This document shows positions 43,815 to 52,639 of a DNA stretch of 64,000 bases, in pieces. Source of the stretch: Alphaproteobacteria bacterium (GTDB taxonomy: Bacteria > Pseudomonadota > Alphaproteobacteria > Micropepsales > Micropepsaceae). Location of the stretch: the NCBI GenBank assembly GCA_019241645.1, contig JAFAWQ010000043.1, forward strand, positions 62,001 to 126,000, read 5' to 3'. The notes under the pieces are model-generated. The model ran no database searches. It was not told the DNA's origin and was given only the letters and a program-made list of their open reading frames with translations. The stretch's first letter is position 1. Each line of letters starts with the position of its first letter. A program made the translations under genes and the position numbers.

Positions 43815-45125
43815 ATGTCTCGCGCCGGTTTGAAATCTGTTACCGCCCCTCTGGCCGTTCTCTTGCTGACAGCCCTGCCGCTGTCTGCCGTTGAGGCGGC
43901 AGCGGGTGCTGCACCGCCAAAGGCGGTGGACTGGCCACACTATCGCTTTGACGAAAAGCACACTGGCTATCAGAAATTCGAAACAACGCTGAACAAGAAC
44001 AACATCCAAAACGTCGTGCGGCTATGGCATGGTTTTCTGGGTGGCGAACTCGTCTATCAGTCATCCGCAGCAGTCGCCGACGGCGTTGCCTATATCGGCG
44101 AAGAGGACGGTACGCTATCCGCCATCGCGGCCGACGGCTGCGGTTCCGACAGTTGCCGCCCCCTTTGGCAGTCGAGCTATCTCGCTCAGGTCACCTCATC
44201 GCCGGCAGTGGCGAACGGCATTGTTTATGTCGGTTCGCAGACCGGCTTCGATGACAACAGCGGAAAACTGAATGCCTTCGATGCGAAGGGCTGCGGCAAG
44301 GATGTCTGCCCACCGTTGTGGCAAGGCAAGATGCCCACGGGCGATTCCGGCTCCTCTCCCATCGTCGACAACGGGCTCGTGTATATCGGCAATGACGGTC
44401 TTTACGTGTTCGATGCCGAAGGGTGCGGCAAGAAGCTGTGCGATCCGCTGTGGAAGGGAAAAGTACAAGGCGGAATCGGCTCGACCGCGGTTGTCTATAA
44501 GGGCGTTGTTTATGTTGGCTCCTCGCATGGCGCGCTCGATGGCAGGCTCTATGCGTTCGATGCCAAGGGCTGCGGCAAGGCGGTCTGCAAGCCGCTGTGG
44601 AGCGGCGACACCCACGGCGCCACCTACGATTCGTCCCCCGCGATCTACAAGGGGATCGTCTACATCGGCTCGTATCATGCAATCTCGGCGTTCGACGCCA
44701 AGGGCTGCGGCGCCCAGAGCTGCGCGCCGGTCTGGCAGGTGAAAGAGGACGATTTCTACTTCTACGGCTCGCCTGCCGTCGCCAATGACCGGGTCTATAT
44801 CGATCTCGAGGATCGCGTTGCGGTGTACAATGCGGTCGGATGCAAAAACTGTCAGGGCAACGCGTCCCTGTTCGGCAGCGGCAACCAGGCCGCGTTCGCG
44901 GCCTCCCCAGTCGTTGCGAACGGCCTCGTGTATGGAGCGCGGAACACCGGCGAACTGTTCGTTTGGCCCGCGGACTGCAAGGGCAGCTGCTATGAAACAA
45001 AAAAGTGGCTTCTGGACGATCCGTTGCTCAACTCCTCACCGACGATTGTGAACGGCAAAATCTATATCGGAAGCTCGGAGCATGGCTTCGGCGGCCGCCT
45101 CGATGTCTTCGGGCTTCCGGACTAG
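43815..45125 (+). CDS. secreted PQQ-like beta-propeller protein with Cys pairs (paralogue)
   Basis: The product is 436 aa with a signal peptide at residues 1-26 (ending AVEAAAG). Its blades follow the same order as the gene at 40396, with KAVDWPHYRFDEKHTGYQKF at the N-terminus matching TIDWPHFRFDEKHDGYQRF there, and the GCGKxxC loops (ADGCGSDSC, AKGCGKDVC, AEGCGKKLC, AKGCGAQSC) in the same places. The last blade ends with VNGKIYIGSSEHGFGGRLDVF. The two are clearly products of one duplication. A 191-bp gap with no recognised signal precedes it. Role unknown. Confidence 0.82.
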   Translation: MSRAGLKSVTAPLAVLLLTALPLSAVEAAAGAAPPKAVDWPHYRFDEKHTGYQKFETTLNKNNIQNVVRLWHGFLGGELVYQSSAAVADGVAYIGEEDGTLSAIAADGCGSDSCRPLWQSSYLAQVTSSPAVANGIVYVGSQTGFDDNSGKLNAFDAKGCGKDVCPPLWQGKMPTGDSGSSPIVDNGLVYIGNDGLYVFDAEGCGKKLCDPLWKGKVQGGIGSTAVVYKGVVYVGSSHGALDGRLYAFDAKGCGKAVCKPLWSGDTHGATYDSSPAIYKGIVYIGSYHAISAFDAKGCGAQSCAPVWQVKEDDFYFYGSPAVANDRVYIDLEDRVAVYNAVGCKNCQGNASLFGSGNQAAFAASPVVANGLVYGARNTGELFVWPADCKGSCYETKKWLLDDPLLNSSPTIVNGKIYIGSSEHGFGGRLDVFGLPD

Positions 45126-45131
45126 AGGGCG

Positions 45132-46064
45132 TCAACTCCGCGCCAGGCCGGCGGGGCGCTCCAGTCCCGCCGGATCCTGGTGGATGATCACTTCGGATTT
45201 GGGGAATTCCGCGCACACGGACCTTTCCACGGCATCGCTGATCTCGTGCGCGCGGGTGATGCTGATGGCGGGATCGAGTTCGATGTGAAACTGGATGAAG
45301 GTGTGCACGCCGGCGGCGCGCGTGCGCAGATCGTGCAGGTTGCGCACTTCCGGATGCCGCATGATGATCGTTTTGATTTGCTCCCGCTCCGCGTCCGGCA
45401 GTTCGCGGTCCATCAGCTGGTTGTAGCTTTGGAGAAAGACGCCCCAGGCGCTGTAGACCAGAATGCCGGCGATCAGCAGCGCAATGATTGGGTCCGCCAG
45501 CCGCCAGCCGAACCATTGCGTCAGCCCGATCGCCACCACAACGCCGATGTTGGTGATAAGATCGCTGGCGTAATGCATGCGGTCGGCGGCAATGGCGATC
45601 GAACCTGTTTTCGCCACGACGCGGCGTTGATACATGATCAGCGCCAGTGTCGCCGCGATGGAAATTGCCATCACGATCAGCCCTGCCGTTGGATGGTCCA
45701 GCGGCTGCGGCGCGATGAAGCGGTTGATCGCCTGGACCACGAGAAATGTTGCCGAGCCAGCGATGAAGGCGCCCTGCGCGAGGCCCGCCAGCGGCTCCGC
45801 CTTGCCGTGACCGAAGCGATGCTCGGCGTCGGCCGGCGTCAGCGCCGAACGGATGGCGACAAGATTGAGCGTGGAGCTGAAAAGATCGAGCGCGGAATCG
45901 GCCAGCGATGCCAGCATCGCCACCGAATTGGTGAGCAGGTAGGCCATCGCCTTCAATGCGACGAGCGCGACGGATACGCCGACAGAGGCGAACGCGGCGC
46001 GACGCATGAGCCGGCCGTGCGTGCCGTCCACGGCAGCCGCGGCCACGGCGAAGTTCTCGCTCAC
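45132..46064 (-). CDS. cation diffusion facilitator transporter
   Basis: The product is 310 aa. A GTG start at 46064 overlapping the pdxH stop (GTGA) is preferred; an ATG 24 bases upstream would overlap more. Six membrane helices are predicted, with metal sites [11 protein letters not shown] in helix 2 and [15 protein letters not shown] in helix 5, and a cytosolic C-terminal CDF domain ([20 protein letters not shown]). The H/D pattern (HxxxD) fits a zinc or iron/cobalt antiporter. It is co-translated with pdxH. Confidence 0.92.
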   Translation of the reverse strand: MSENFAVAAAAVDGTHGRLMRRAAFASVGVSVALVALKAMAYLLTNSVAMLASLADSALDLFSSTLNLVAIRSALTPADAEHRFGHGKAEPLAGLAQGAFIAGSATFLVVQAINRFIAPQPLDHPTAGLIVMAISIAATLALIMYQRRVVAKTGSIAIAADRMHYASDLITNIGVVVAIGLTQWFGWRLADPIIALLIAGILVYSAWGVFLQSYNQLMDRELPDAEREQIKTIIMRHPEVRNLHDLRTRAAGVHTFIQFHIELDPAISITRAHEISDAVERSVCAEFPKSEVIIHQDPAGLERPAGLARS

Positions 46065-46687
46065 GGAAACAGGCGCTCGGTGCGCCACGGCGCGTCCGGC
46101 GCTGCGCGGCGATAAACGAGCCGGTCATGCAGCCGGAACGGCCGATTGCGCCAGAATTCGATTTCAATGGGCGCCAGCCGAAAGCCGCCCCAATAAGGCG
46201 GACGCGGCACTTTGCCGAGCGCGTATCTGGCGGCGTATTTCGTGACTTCCTTCTCAAACGCGAAGCGGCCTTCCATCGGCCGCGACTGCGCGCTGGCCCA
46301 CGCGCCGATCTGACTGTCCTTGGCTCGCGAGGCGAAATAGGCATCCGATTCGGCCTCGCTGACCTTGGCGACGGCGCCGCGCGCACGGACCTGTTTGCCA
46401 ATGCCTTTCCAGAGAAAGCAGAGCGCGGCGTGCGGATTGGCGAGCAACTCGCTTCCCTTCGCGCTTTCATAGTTGGTATAGAAAACGAAGCCGCTGGCAT
46501 TCGCTTCCTTCAGCAGCACCATGCGCACATTGGGGCGGCCTTCCCTATCGGCGGTGGCTAGCGCCATGGCGTTCGGCTCGCTCGGCTCGGATTTCTTTGC
46601 TTCCTCGAACCAGGCATCGAACAGGGCGAAGGGATCGTCGCGCGGACCTATCCCGCCATCGTCCAAAGGCCGACCGACATCGCTCAT
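46061..46687 (-). CDS. pdxH: pyridoxamine/pyridoxine 5'-phosphate oxidase
   Basis: The product is 208 aa and makes pyridoxal phosphate using FMN. Family motifs: [20 protein letters not shown] near residue 41, [13 protein letters not shown] (FMN phosphate site), [25 protein letters not shown], and C-terminal [17 protein letters not shown] then RLHDR. Length matches the family. It overlaps the CDF transporter gene by 4 bp and diverges from the Sel1-repeat gene. Confidence 0.94.
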   Translation of the reverse strand: MSDVGRPLDDGGIGPRDDPFALFDAWFEEAKKSEPSEPNAMALATADREGRPNVRMVLLKEANASGFVFYTNYESAKGSELLANPHAALCFLWKGIGKQVRARGAVAKVSEAESDAYFASRAKDSQIGAWASAQSRPMEGRFAFEKEVTKYAARYALGKVPRPPYWGGFRLAPIEIEFWRNRPFRLHDRLVYRRAAPDAPWRTERLFP

Positions 46688-46744
46688 GGCCGCTGCCTAG
46701 CACCTCCGACTTGCCCCTTAAAGCGCCGCTGCTAAGGTCCATCC

Positions 46745-47371
46745 ATGGGGCCGGTTCTTCTCTTGTTTGTCTTGCTTCTCGTGGCGTCTCCCGCGCTGGC
46801 GCAGCAGTCGACGCCGCTGCTGGGCGATGCGCCCTTCCCCACGCAGCAGGAGCAGCCGGATCAGCAGGGTGCGCCGCCTATCCCCGGCGATCAAGCGATG
46901 TTCAACCGCGGCACCGCCTATTTCGACGCCCGCGACTACGTGCATGCCTATCAGGTGTTTTACTGGCTCGCGGATCACGACGATGTCGCCGCCATGCGCA
47001 ACGTGGCGCTGCTGAAACGCCGCGGCTGGGGTACCGCGCGGGATCCGCAAGGCGCGTTGCAGTATCTCAAGCAGGCGGCGGATGCCGGACTGACCACCGC
47101 GCAATCCGATCTGGCGGACATGTATCTCAATGGAGAGGTGGGCCCGCCGGATCCGCAATCCGCGCTGCCATGGCTAGAAGCCGCCGCGAAGATGAACCAC
47201 CCCACGGCACAATTCCGGCTGGCAGAAATCTACGAGCGGGGGCAGGTGGTACCGCGCGACGTGGCGCGTGCGGAAGAACTTTATGCGCAGGCCGCGGCGC
47301 GCGGCGTCCCGCATGCCGCGGACCGCCTGGCCATTCTGAAGTCCGGTGCGGTATCGCCGCCGAGGCCTTAA
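46745..47371 (+). CDS. exported Sel1-like repeat protein
   Basis: The product is 208 aa with a signal peptide (residues 1-20, ending ALAQQ). From about residue 55 there are four Sel1/TPR-like helical repeats: GTAYFDARDYVHAYQVFYWL, GWGTARDPQGALQYLKQAAD, GEVGPPDPQSALPWLEAAAK and GQVVPRDVARAEELYAQAAA. Such solenoids bind other proteins in the periplasm. It ends 64 bp before the DnaJ-like gene. Confidence 0.87.
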   Translation: MGPVLLLFVLLLVASPALAQQSTPLLGDAPFPTQQEQPDQQGAPPIPGDQAMFNRGTAYFDARDYVHAYQVFYWLADHDDVAAMRNVALLKRRGWGTARDPQGALQYLKQAADAGLTTAQSDLADMYLNGEVGPPDPQSALPWLEAAAKMNHPTAQFRLAEIYERGQVVPRDVARAEELYAQAAARGVPHAADRLAILKSGAVSPPRP

Positions 47372-47435
47372 CGGCGCTTGACGAATCCCCATATTGTAGG
47401 CTGGCCGCGATTATCGACCGGCGGCCGGAGACAGC

Positions 47436-48365
47436 ATGCGCGATCCATATGACATTCTGGGGGTGAGCAAGGGCGCGAGCGAAGCCGACATCAAGAAGGC
47501 TTTCCGCTCGCTGGCCAAGAAGCACCATCCCGATACCAAGGGCGGTGACGCCACCGCGCAGAAGAAATTTCAGGAGATCAGCGGCGCCTACGACATCCTG
47601 GGTGACAAGGAGAAGCGCGCCAAGTTCGACCGCGGCGAAATCGACGCCAGCGGCAATCCGCGCGGCTTCGATCCGCGCTCGCATGGCGGTTTCGAAGGCA
47701 ACCCGTTCGGGGGTCGCGGCGGTTTCCAGCATACCTGGAGCGGCGGCGAGACCGCGGAAGGATTCCACCCCGAGGACATCCTTTCTGAGCTGTTCGGCGG
47801 CGGTGGTGGCGGCGGCGGCCGGCGCAGGCGCGCGCGCCCCGGCGAGACCTACGAGATGTCTGTCACCGTCAGTTTTGCCGATGCTGCCAAAGGCGGCACG
47901 CGCCGTGTCTACATGCCCGACGGGCGTGAGGTGGACGTGCGCATTCCGGTGGGCCTGCGTGACGGGCAGCAAATTCGCCTCAAGGGCCAAGGTGGCGAAG
48001 GCCGCAATGGCGGCCCGCGCGGCGATATCCTGCTGAATGTCGCGGTCTCGCCGCATCCCTATCTGACGCGCGACAGCAACGATCTGCGCATGGACTTGCC
48101 GATCACGCTGCAGGAAGCCGTACTGGGCGGAAAGATCACCGTACCGACGCTTACGGGTTCGGTGGCACTCAGCGTCGCTGCGAACTCGAATTCCGGCACG
48201 GTTCTGCGCCTGAAGGGCAAGGGTATTCCCGCGCATGGAAATGAGGCGGCGGGCAATCTCTATGTGAAGTTGGTCGTCGCGCTTCCCGATGGCGCCGATG
48301 CCGAGCTGCGCAAATTCGCGGAGAGCTGGACGGCCAACTACAATCCGCGCGCGAAGCTGCGCTAG
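47436..48365 (+). CDS. DnaJ-family co-chaperone without zinc finger (CbpA-like)
   Basis: The product is 309 aa. The J domain is at 3-65 with the HPD motif (KKHHPDTKGGD), followed by a Gly/Phe-rich linker and a Gly run before RRRRARPGE. The C-terminal DnaJ substrate-binding domains (MSVTVSFADAAKGGTRRVYM, GLRDGQQIRLKGQGGEG, VLGGKITVPTLTG) are present. The central CxxCxGxG zinc finger is missing, so this is a type II DnaJ/CbpA form. It activates DnaK ATPase in protein folding. It faces away from the stress/membrane cluster. Confidence 0.9.
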   Translation: MRDPYDILGVSKGASEADIKKAFRSLAKKHHPDTKGGDATAQKKFQEISGAYDILGDKEKRAKFDRGEIDASGNPRGFDPRSHGGFEGNPFGGRGGFQHTWSGGETAEGFHPEDILSELFGGGGGGGGRRRRARPGETYEMSVTVSFADAAKGGTRRVYMPDGREVDVRIPVGLRDGQQIRLKGQGGEGRNGGPRGDILLNVAVSPHPYLTRDSNDLRMDLPITLQEAVLGGKITVPTLTGSVALSVAANSNSGTVLRLKGKGIPAHGNEAAGNLYVKLVVALPDGADAELRKFAESWTANYNPRAKLR

Positions 48366-48444
48366 GCTGAGTTCCCACATCACAAAAAAACGCGAACGAG
48401 GCGCTCGAAAGCAGCCTCGTCCACGCCGGGGTAATTCTCGTTGT

Positions 48445-49302
48445 CTACAGTCGGGCCGGGCGCGACGACCAGGTGCGCCATGTCGGCGCGCCGCCGATCT
48501 CGCGCTCGCGGCCACCTTCACGTGCTGCGTACCACGACACGGCGGCACCGAGCAGCAAGGCGACGGCCGACAGGAACGCGATCATCACACCTGCCTGCCG
48601 CGCGCGTTTTAGCGCGTCATGCGAGCGAGGGATGATCTTGCTCACCCGCGCATCGGCTTCTTCCGGCGAGACATGCGCGCGGGTGGAGACGAGCATCGTC
48701 AGGTAGTCGCGATCCTCCGCCGAGACTCCGCTATGGCCCGACGACGTCAATAGAATCCGCGCCGCCTCCGCGCGGGCGTAGTTGACATCGTCCGCCGGCA
48801 ATGGCCGCTCGGAGCGGAACAATTGATCGAGCTCATAAGCCAGCGAATCTTCGCCGGCTACCGACGTGGACGGCCCAGCGCTGCCGCTGCCGGGTACGGC
48901 CGCGGGCGCCGCCACGCCAGCCGCACCGAGCGCAATCACCGCGCCCAACACAATCGCCAGTGCCCACGCGAGCAGGCCATGCATGCCGTCGCGAAACTCA
49001 CTTTCGTCAGAGGCCACCACCGAGGCGGTGCGCGTCCGCAAACGGCCGGCGACGTAACCGCCCAGGCCGAAGCTCAACAGCGCAACCAGGACAAGATAGA
49101 GGCCGGAAAGGAACCATAGAGCAAAGGATGCATCTCGCCAGGTGGGGGACACGGAACTGACCGCAAGACCCACGCCCGCTCCAAAGGCAAGCAGCACGAA
49201 CGAAACAGCCGCCGCGGCAATGGCGCCGGCAATAATCGAACCCCAGTGCACGCTGACAACCGGGCCGGTGACCGGCACGGTACTTTCCTGAACGATGGCC
49301 AT
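48445..49302 (-). CDS. membrane protein with glycine-rich helices, unknown function
   Basis: The product is 285 aa. Membrane segments are seen at about 23-50, 65-85, 108-132 and 246-265, rich in Gly and Ala (WGSIIAGAIAAAAVSFVLLA, ALLSFGLGGYVAGRL). A hydrophilic domain of about 110 residues lies between helices 3 and 4 and contains a GEDSLAYELDQLFRSERP segment. No domain is recognised; the layout resembles stress-linked TM proteins of alphaproteobacteria. It follows the 24-aa protein gene by 21 bp on the same strand. Confidence 0.75.
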   Translation of the reverse strand: MAIVQESTVPVTGPVVSVHWGSIIAGAIAAAAVSFVLLAFGAGVGLAVSSVSPTWRDASFALWFLSGLYLVLVALLSFGLGGYVAGRLRTRTASVVASDESEFRDGMHGLLAWALAIVLGAVIALGAAGVAAPAAVPGSGSAGPSTSVAGEDSLAYELDQLFRSERPLPADDVNYARAEAARILLTSSGHSGVSAEDRDYLTMLVSTRAHVSPEEADARVSKIIPRSHDALKRARQAGVMIAFLSAVALLLGAAVSWYAAREGGREREIGGAPTWRTWSSRPARL

Positions 49303-49323
49303 GGTTATCTCCTGGTTCTCAGC

Positions 49324-49398
49324 TCAACGCAGGCCGAAGAACGACAGGATCGCCAGAATGACGACGATAAGGCCCACCAGATAAATCAATCCGTTCAT
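49324..49398 (-). CDS. 24-aa single-span membrane peptide
   Basis: The reading frame starts ATG AAC GGA at 49398 and ends at TGA 49324. A GGAG site sits at good distance upstream. It encodes 24 residues, starting MNGLIYLVGLIVVILAI and ending FFGLR: one hydrophobic helix with a basic C-terminus. It is too short for routine gene calling. It lies at the 5' end of the unit that also contains the 285-aa membrane protein, and a weak EcfG-like match (gcAAC-N17-CGTT, reverse strand) lies about 50-75 bp upstream. Confidence 0.55.
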   Translation of the reverse strand: MNGLIYLVGLIVVILAILSFFGLR

Positions 49399-49510
49399 GT
49401 CCGACTCCGCAGAATCCGCTCGTTATGCCCCCTCGGATGGCTCAAGAACGCGGCGACGCCATGAAAAGTTGCAATTCGATGGATTGCTCCCCCAGGGAGC
49501 CGACAAACGG

Positions 49511-50563
49511 TCAGGCGTGAAGGCGCGGGGCCTTGCCGGCGACGCCCAAAGGATGCTCTTTCGCTTCCTTTTCGGGATGTTTGCTCGAATCCAGGATTTC
49601 GTTCACCTCCTCGCCGATCAGGATGACGATCACCGAAATCCAGATCCAGGTCATGAAGCCAATGCCCGCGCCAAGCGAGCCGTAGGTTTGATTAAAGGTG
49701 CCGAAGCGCGCCGCGTAATACGCAAACCCCATCGAAGCAACGATCCACACAAAAGCAGCCAGCGCGCTACCCCAGCTGATCCAGCGCCACGGAATGCCAC
49801 TGCGGCCGGGACCAAAACGGTAGAGCAGCGCGATCCCCAGCGCGAGCACTCCCCAGACGACCGGCCATCGCACAAGATCGATCGCGAATTCGAGATAGCG
49901 GCTCCACGAAACGGTCTTCAAGAAAGCCGGTACGACTCCCATGGCGGCAATCGCCAGCAGCACGAAGAAGAGCATGCCCGCGGTGAATGTCAGCGATATC
50001 AGATTGAGCCTAATGAATCCCCGGGTTTCCTTTTCCCTGAGCACGATGTTAAGCGCGTCGAACAGCGCTTTCATGCCCGCATTCGCGCTCCACAACGAGA
50101 AGGCCAAACCGCCCAAGGCGGCAAGCCCCAGCGCCTTGTCGCTCTTGGACGCGAGACGCTGAATCTGTTCCCCGAGTATTGAGACGGCGCCGCCCGGAAG
50201 AATGGTGGACAGCGACGAGAGATCGCCATGGATCGAGCGTGTGTCCGCAAAAATTCCGTAAATCGAAATGATCGCCGCGGTCGCAGGGAAGATCGCCAGG
50301 AGCAGGAAGAAGGTGACACCCGCTGAGATCGCCACAACGCGGTCATCGTAGATTTGCTTGTAGAGCTCCAGGAGGAACGATTTGGGTGTCAGTCGCGCAA
50401 GCTTGGGTTGAACTGGAGTGGTGCTGAAGCGGCGCGGATGTTCGTGCCGACCGAAGCCGGCGCCAAGCAGAAGAGCAGCGAGCGCTGCCGAAGCGAGCCG
50501 CGGCGTCCAAGCCGCAGCTCGCTGGCCGTGATCCTCAGTGGCGGTAAGCGTTCGCTCCGTCAT
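49511..50563 (-). CDS. YihY/BrkB-family membrane protein
   Basis: The product is 350 aa. The ATG at 50563 lies within the end of the upstream gene (29-bp overlap). Six hydrophobic helices follow an N-terminal cytosolic region. The BrkB/YihY domain is seen from YKQIYDDRVVAISAGVTFFL through LPGGAVSILGEQIQRLA, NAGMKALFDALNIVLREKE and GSLGAGIGFMTWIWISVIVI. The family was first linked to serum resistance but its activity is unknown. It is the last gene of the unit started by the EcfG-type promoter at 52555. Confidence 0.88.
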   Translation of the reverse strand: MTERTLTATEDHGQRAAAWTPRLASAALAALLLGAGFGRHEHPRRFSTTPVQPKLARLTPKSFLLELYKQIYDDRVVAISAGVTFFLLLAIFPATAAIISIYGIFADTRSIHGDLSSLSTILPGGAVSILGEQIQRLASKSDKALGLAALGGLAFSLWSANAGMKALFDALNIVLREKETRGFIRLNLISLTFTAGMLFFVLLAIAAMGVVPAFLKTVSWSRYLEFAIDLVRWPVVWGVLALGIALLYRFGPGRSGIPWRWISWGSALAAFVWIVASMGFAYYAARFGTFNQTYGSLGAGIGFMTWIWISVIVILIGEEVNEILDSSKHPEKEAKEHPLGVAGKAPRLHA

Positions 50564-51608
50564 CGGAGGCGCCTTCCGACCCCTGCGTCCCGACGGTCTT
50601 ATCGCCGGTCGTGGTTGTCCCGGCCTCGCTTTTTTCGGTCTCGCTGCGAATGGTTTCCGCCGCCGCATCATAGGTGCGCTGCGCCACGGATTTCACCTTT
50701 TCGTAGCCTTCATCGGCCAATTCGCGGGCCCTGCCTTTTAACTTCTCGGCCTGCTCACCAAGCATGCTGTTTTCCAGCCGGCTCAAGGGCAAAAGCGCGC
50801 CCAGTGCCACGCCGATCGCGAAACCTACACCTGCCACCAACAGAGGTTGCTCGCGGGCCAGCTGTCCCACACCCGAACCCGCGCGGCTCGCCGTGTTGCT
50901 CGCAGCGCGTCCTGTTCTTCGTGCCATTTCCGTTGTCCTTTCCTTGACGGAAGAGGCAGCCTCACCGACTGCATCCGCCGCACTGCTGATTGCTTCTCCG
51001 GACTTGTGCAACGCCGTATGGGCGAAACCGGTTGCCATCTCCTGTGTCCGGTTGGCAGCGCTCTTGGCGGCGTCGCGCCCTTTCTGCACCGTTCGGCCCA
51101 CAAACCCGCGCGAACGATCGCTGCCTTCTGTTTCGTTCTGAAGCGCGGCTTCGCCCGGTTCGAGTCTGCCGTCGCCGTTTTTGCCCGAACTTGTCATCGT
51201 TAACTCCTGCTGTCCTTGTGCCGCGACAATACGCGGTCGCGCGCGCGCCTCCCGAAGATGGTCAACAATCCGCCTCACTGCCCCAGGCGATCCAGCGCCT
51301 TCGAGTTCGTCATAACCTTGATAGTCGAGCCCATCGTGAAGCGGCACCACTCGCTGCCTTCGCAGACTGTCGGCGAGCACAATCCAGGCCACTCCAGTAA
51401 CGATCAGGGCGACAGGCACCGGATTTCGACGAAACTGCCGCTGTGCCTCGTGAACCAGCATGCGAACCATGTCGCGACCGGCGTCCGGACCCAACAACTG
51501 GTTGGCGATTTCGCCCGGTGTGACATGCGCCCGCAGCTCATCGACCAGCGCTGCAATATTGGCGCGATGTTGTTCCGAATCGCGCTCGATGGCGGGGATG
51601 TCGCTCAT
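50535..51608 (-). CDS. DUF3618-like / YqjD-like membrane protein, possibly two products
   Basis: The product is 357 aa. Residues 1-90 look like DUF3618 (DSEQHRANIAALVDELRAHV, GEIANQLLGPDAGRDMV) with a membrane helix around 70-88. Residues from M138 (MTSSGKNGDG) have a low-complexity stretch, then a long amphipathic region AADAVGEAASSVKERTTE and a final glycine-zipper helix (LLVAGVGFAIGVALGALLPL), as in YqjD/ElaB ribosome-docking proteins. A clean GCAGGAG site precedes the in-frame ATG of M138 (51197), so a separate 220-aa protein may be made. The start at 51608 follows the holin-like gene's stop (TGATG). Confidence 0.8.
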   Translation of the reverse strand: MSDIPAIERDSEQHRANIAALVDELRAHVTPGEIANQLLGPDAGRDMVRMLVHEAQRQFRRNPVPVALIVTGVAWIVLADSLRRQRVVPLHDGLDYQGYDELEGAGSPGAVRRIVDHLREARARPRIVAAQGQQELTMTSSGKNGDGRLEPGEAALQNETEGSDRSRGFVGRTVQKGRDAAKSAANRTQEMATGFAHTALHKSGEAISSAADAVGEAASSVKERTTEMARRTGRAASNTASRAGSGVGQLAREQPLLVAGVGFAIGVALGALLPLSRLENSMLGEQAEKLKGRARELADEGYEKVKSVAQRTYDAAAETIRSETEKSEAGTTTTGDKTVGTQGSEGASDDGANAYRH

Positions 51609-51997
51609 CACGCCTGAACCTGTGCCCGCACGCTCGCAACGTCGCGCCGAATCTGGTCGGCCGTCTTGGTTTCGGACAGTTTACCAACCTTGAGCCGGCC
51701 CAGTCCCAGCCAAATCGCAAGCCCACCCATCGCAAAAATGACCGCGCCCACGATCAGGCAGGACACGGCGAAATTCAGGCCCAGCAGCATCAAGCCGCCC
51801 ACGGCGGCTTCGAGCAGGAAGACAAGCGACAAAATCAGCACGAAGAGCCCGGCCACCATCATTGCCAGACCGATGGCCATGCGGCGCACCTTCTCGACCG
51901 CTTCCGCCTTGGCCAGCCGGATTTCGTTGCGGATCAGCGCGCTGATTTCGCCCAGCAACTCGGAAAAGACGGTACCGATCCCCCGATCGAGGTTCAT
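51608..51997 (-). CDS. phage holin-X / YqjE-like membrane protein
   Basis: The product is 129 aa. An N-terminal amphipathic helix (FSELLGEISALIRNEIRLAKAEA) precedes two membrane segments (about 44-66 and 73-98). The pattern matches the Act-holin-X (PF07332) family, found in non-phage loci with YqjD-like proteins. Start and stop overlap both neighbours (4 bp upstream, 3 bp downstream), so it is part of the stress operon and not a phage lysis gene. Confidence 0.8.
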   Translation of the reverse strand: MNLDRGIGTVFSELLGEISALIRNEIRLAKAEAVEKVRRMAIGLAMMVAGLFVLILSLVFLLEAAVGGLMLLGLNFAVSCLIVGAVIFAMGGLAIWLGLGRLKVGKLSETKTADQIRRDVASVRAQVQA

Positions 51998-52500
51998 TCC
52001 TCGTCCTCGTCCGCTAAGGTCACCGAACTGCGCAAAAGCCGCGAAACCACGAAGCCCGCGGCGAGCGCACTCCCGATAAACACGACCGGACGTTCCTCCG
52101 CGAAATCGATAGCCATCCGCGCCAGATCTTCGACGCTGTTGTCCCGCAACAACCCGGAAGCATCGTCAAGCTTTCCGGCCACCGAATGGATATAGTCGGC
52201 CGCGAACGGAACCTCACGGGCGATTTCATCGGCCGCACCGTGCACCGCCTGTGCGATGCCGCCGAGGCGTTCGGCGCCGCGGGATTTCTGTTCCTCTGCC
52301 ATGCTCTTTGCATTCTTCGCGATCGGCTGAATTGCAGCCGATGCCTGCGACTTGGCGGTTTGCGCGAGCTCCGAAATTTGCCCCTTCACGCCGCTGGACC
52401 GGTTGCCCTGGCCCTGACCGGCGTCGTCACTTCTTTCTGGCGGTGTCAATTCGGTCCCCTCCGCGAGATATGGGCTGGTTGGTTCGTGCTGCGAGCTCAT
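51994..52500 (-). CDS. stress-associated protein, nutrient-deprivation (NdiA)-like
   Basis: The product is 168 aa. The first 40 residues are polar (SPYLAEGTELTPPERSDD); the central part is a long amphipathic helix (GQISELAQTAKSQASAAIQP, EEQKSRGAERLGGIAQAVHG) and the end has a hydrophobic helix FIGSALAAGFVVSRLLRSS. Similar proteins are annotated 'nutrient deprivation-induced' in rhizobia. It is the first gene of an overlapping four-gene operon and has an EcfG-type promoter, which supports a general-stress role. Confidence 0.72.
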   Translation of the reverse strand: MSSQHEPTSPYLAEGTELTPPERSDDAGQGQGNRSSGVKGQISELAQTAKSQASAAIQPIAKNAKSMAEEQKSRGAERLGGIAQAVHGAADEIAREVPFAADYIHSVAGKLDDASGLLRDNSVEDLARMAIDFAEERPVVFIGSALAAGFVVSRLLRSSVTLADEDEE

Positions 52501-52554
52501 GGGTCAATCCTTTCGCTGCCGCGCGAACTGCGCGACTCTTTACACCAGCGGTAC

Positions 52555-52579
52555 AACGGCACGCCGTGACCGGAGTTCC
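52555..52579 (-). promoter_or_regulatory. EcfG-type general stress promoter
   Basis: On the minus strand GGAAC (52575-52579) and CGTT (52555-52558) are separated by exactly 16 bases. This matches the EcfG sigma factor consensus GGAAC-N16/17-CGTT. It is 54 bp upstream of the NdiA-like gene, leaving a normal leader. Confidence 0.75.
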
Positions 52580-52639
52580 GGTATTCTCCCATTTCTTTCC
52601 CGGAATGGAAGGCCGCACGCCAAAGAAGGTAAGCCAATC

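Noticed and set aside
49446-49472. Third EcfG promoter upstream of the 24-aa peptide
   Set aside because: The -35 reads GCAAC instead of GGAAC with a 17-bp spacer; too weak to list as a feature on its own.
51608-51997. Prophage lysis gene
   Set aside because: The holin-X-like protein is embedded in a stress operon with overlapping genes and there are no phage genes around.
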